Assembly (NCBI RefSeq): GCF_902686445.1
Contig: NC_062232.1
Coordinates: 72,929,440-72,993,439, forward strand
Reading direction: 5' to 3'
Source of the DNA: Sciurus carolinensis
Lineage: Eukaryota; Chordata; Mammalia; Rodentia; Sciuridae
Length of the DNA: 64,000 nt
Part shown: piece by piece, positions 61,116 to 64,000 of the stretch
Layout: the number at the start of each line of letters is the position of its first letter
Position numbering within the stretch: the first letter of the stretch is position 1
Notes under the pieces: model-generated
Database searches by the model: none
What the model was told of the DNA's origin: nothing
Seen by the model: the letters and a program-made list of their open reading frames with translations, nothing else
Translations under genes and position numbers: made by a program

Positions 61116-62619
61116 GCTCTTATTTTTTTTAAGTAAAATAATGAATTACCTTGCATGTTAGTATATTATACTTACAAACCCTTACCACTTCTAGGACAAA
61201 AGACATTTTATGTATTTCACATCAAACCTACTCAGTAAATGTAAAATATCCTGGAACATTTATTGAAAACACTGATTTTAAATTTTTTATCATAACCTAG
61301 GACAGCTGAATCAACATCTCTGAGGGAGAGGACTGACTTGATATTTCTATTTTTAATAAAAACCCAGGTGATCATAGGTTAGGGCAAGTTTATTCATTAA
61401 ACTATGTGTTAGGCTATTTTGAATTATCTTTTCTGAAGTTACACATATTCTCCCTCTTGATCTTTTCATCTTACCAAGGACTCTTTAACCTAGTGGTTTT
61501 GATTCTTACTCCTTAAGAATGGGGAAGAATGATTTTGAAAAATAAACCAAATTCTATGGAATAAGCTGGTCATATCTGGAGTAAACCTACATTTGAAAAT
61601 CTTGCCAGTTCTTAACCATGAGTAAAGAATAGAATTTCTAGTTTAGAAATCATCTTCCAGAAGTAAATCACATCATCTCTGAAAACTTTGGTGGGTCACG
61701 TAGAACCAGAAATACTTGAAGTTTCAATTCGATTCATAATCTTTCATAATAAGAACTATTAGTAAGTTAGCTTTCAATGAGCTATGATATTGTATAATTT
61801 AATAGATAAAATCAAATTGCTGGAGAATTAATTGCAATGACTTTCTCTCAAATTTATTACTGATGAATGCAAAGTGATTCAAAATAATAAAAATGTGAAT
61901 TTTTCAATAAAATATGAATGTCAAGATCACACAAAGTCCTTTGGAAAGGGATTTATTGCAAATATCCATAAAACTACAAGGAAATTTTAAACAAATTTTC
62001 ACGCCAAATAATAGGTTTGACCACATTCAACTTAATGAGAAAATAATGCCATTTTTCTATAGCACATAATAAAATCATATCCAAGCCTGAGTCAAAAATA
62101 GTTTTATACTAGAAGTAGTTTAATGCATTCTTCATTCTAATGTTTTGTATCCTTTGTTAAAGTTTTCAGTGATGCAAATTATTTCATTCTCTAATGGTAA
62201 ATTTAAAATTTTTCTGAATGTTTTCCTCATTATTATAGTGTTAGGAGACAATAAATTAACACCTGAGTGAGTCAATAATTTCATCTTGTTTTTCTGTTAT
62301 ACCTTTTATAACCTCTACGAGCTCTGATTGAAATTTTTCTATATCATTTTCTCATATGATTTTCCAGCAAATAATATTTATTTTTGATGGCATTTTCCAA
62401 TGTTGCTATGCAGGCAAATACATCAATTTTGAAATCAGTGATTCTTCAATCATTCAGCATTTTGAGAAATTATACTATTGAAATATAACAGGTTTCTAAG
62501 TCTTATTATTTTGGAGCTATAAGGAACAAACTTATTGAATTAAGTATATATCACGCAACCAAAACCAAATTTATGCCACATAAAAATGATTTTTAAACAT
62601 AAAGTGAATTTTAAGAATT
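61116..62619. other. AT-rich sequence, nothing recognised
   Basis: No supported gene or repeat. Confidence 0.55.
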
Positions 62620-62626
62620 CTAGTGT

Positions 62627-62844
62627 ATCCTGGCATGGTGGTGCACTCCTATAATACCAGAGATTCAGTAGGCTGAGGAAGGATGATTGCAAGTTCAAAG
62701 CCAGCCTTAGCAACTTAGTGAGGCCCTAAATAACTCAGCAAGACCATGTCTATAAATAAATGAAATATAAAAATGACTGGGGATGTGGCTTAGTGGTTAA
62801 ACTCCCCTGGATTCAATCCCTGGTTAAAAAAAAAAAAAAAAACC
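62627..62844 (+). mobile_element. Composite B1/ID-type SINE with TSD
   Basis: B1-like part (GGCATGGTGGTGCACTCC, GGCTGAGGAAGGATGATTGC) then ID-like part (CTGGGGATGTGGCTTAGTGG, GATTCAATCCC) and poly-A. The seven-base TSD CTAGTGT lies at 62620-62626 and 62845-62851. Confidence 0.92.
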
Positions 62845-62975
62845 CTAGTGTGAAAACGGCATGATTAATAGAGATTATAAGAGACCTGCTTGCCAAGTAA
62901 ATCTAACAGTAATAGAAAGCTATTTGTAAGCCAGATAGATATTTTACTACATAAATAGGGATTGGTTTATCATTC

Positions 62976-63112
62976 CTTTTTTTTTTTTTTTTTTTTTTTT
63001 GAGACAGGTCTCACTAACTAATCTTGAAATTTTGGCATCAAGCAATCCTCCCCTCTTGAACTTTCCAATATCTGGGACTACTGACATTTGCCACCATGTC
63101 TGACTGTCTAAT
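62976..63112 (-). mobile_element. 7SL-derived (B1/Alu-like) monomeric SINE
   Basis: Reverse strand. After poly-T come GAGACAGGTCTCACTAAC, GCATCAAGCAATCCTCCC, TCTGGGACTACTGACATTTG and CCACCATGTCTGACTG. No ID-like part is attached, unlike most SINEs in the window. Confidence 0.75.
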
Positions 63113-64000
63113 CAATATAGGTTTCTTTATTTTGCTTTTGTATTTTTAAATTTTTATTTTGTAAATTTATGCTATAATATTTGATGTTTCAGTGTATTTA
63201 CATAACTATTAACCAAAATCTGAAATTGACTCAGATTTAATCCAAAATAAAAGATACTTTTATTAATTTTATTCCTTATCTTGTATTTTATATATCTTGA
63301 GTTGTTTACCCTGAATATCTAATAAATTGAGATCTATGCATTTTATTAATGCTTAGAAAAAAATCAGAGTAAATAAATGAGGTCTTATGGCATTCAAATC
63401 TTAAATTTTATAAAGTAAAACTTTTTTCTTCCTCCTCTTTTTACTTACTCCTGAGCAACTTGAAGAGTTTCTTAGAAGATTTATATGCATGCTGTATAGA
63501 AAAGACAAAACAAAGATTTTTGACTTTATTTTAGAAGAAAATTTTAAGAAATCATATCGATAGATAAGGATTGAAAAACAAGACTTCTAGTAATGTTTGG
63601 CTTCTAAAATTATACTTCTATATTTTCCTTTGATTATAATTATATATATTTAAGCATTAGGAGTAGAGTTTATTCCTCTCCTCCATTTACATTTCCATAA
63701 GGAATAGAAGAAGTCCATTTTATCTCCCCAGGATAGCATTAGCTATTAGAATTAAATAATCTTTCTCAACTTTTACAATGTCACTACACTTTGAGAAAAT
63801 TCAGAGCTTATGAAAATAATTTTCCAACAAATTTTATATATGGTTTCATGTGACAAATATCTCTTTGAATTCATGCAGTTAATATATGTTCTTTGTTCAC
63901 TCTAAAAATACTATACATAATATATTTTTGTCTTATATTTATTTATAAGAGTATCATATCTAAACTGAGCTCCTACTTACAGAAACAACCCAAGGTATGT
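63113..64000. other. AT-rich sequence to the window end, nothing recognised
   Basis: No supported feature. Confidence 0.55.

Overview
The window looks like an AT-rich, gene-poor stretch of a rodent nuclear genome from the squirrel-related clade. The main evidence is the repeat content. Composite SINEs join a 7SL/B1-like left part to a tRNA-like (ID-type) right part, single ID elements occur, and there are several age classes of LINE-1 (L1) plus many MaLR-type LTRs. This composite layout (B1-dID type) is known from squirrels and dormice. The species is an inference. No intact host gene with introns is recognised.

Layout. 1-580: a reverse-strand L1 3' piece split by a SINE. 1100-2136: a Tigger-like DNA transposon remnant with an elongin C processed retrocopy inserted at its far end, flanked by a 15-bp target-site duplication (TSD). 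2460-10205: one very old, nearly complete L1M, heavily mutated and split by an unidentified repeat (5921-6445), a younger L1 3' end (which itself carries an ID SINE) and a second unidentified insert (8868-9243). 11692-14229: a complete MaLR element (LTR, non-coding-looking interior, LTR). 15920-18870: a second old L1M with three younger insertions. 19943-20685: a SINE split by an L1. 21063-21222: a short open reading frame with signal-peptide character and a good splice donor, the only candidate host exon. 22140-24637: an LTR-like block, a MaLR LTR piece, an old reverse L1 piece and a solo MaLR LTR. 24850-27092: a reverse-strand L1 5' end. 29715-32391: a MaLR LTR, SINEs and a reverse L1 3' end. 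33541-34125: an ERVL-type LTR. 37530-37905: an MLT1-like LTR. 42825-44401: a SINE with a MaLR LTR inside it, then another MaLR LTR. 44760-46910: an old reverse L1 with SINEs, followed by a 15-bp-period degenerate minisatellite. 49659-56331: a full-length young L1 with promoter-like 5'UTR, ORF1, ORF2, 3'UTR and TSD, now disabled by stops and frameshifts. 57545-61101: a second, 5'-truncated young L1 in the same orientation. The rest is AT-rich sequence in which nothing is recognised.

How the parts relate. The nesting gives a relative order: old L1M and Tigger first, then MaLR LTRs and composite SINEs (at least one MaLR LTR jumped into a SINE), then young L1s and ID SINEs. No operon-like or pathway relation exists between the elements. 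The only mobilising machinery encoded here (L1 ORF1/ORF2) is broken in every copy. All family names are from recognition of the sequence by eye and were not checked against a repeat library.
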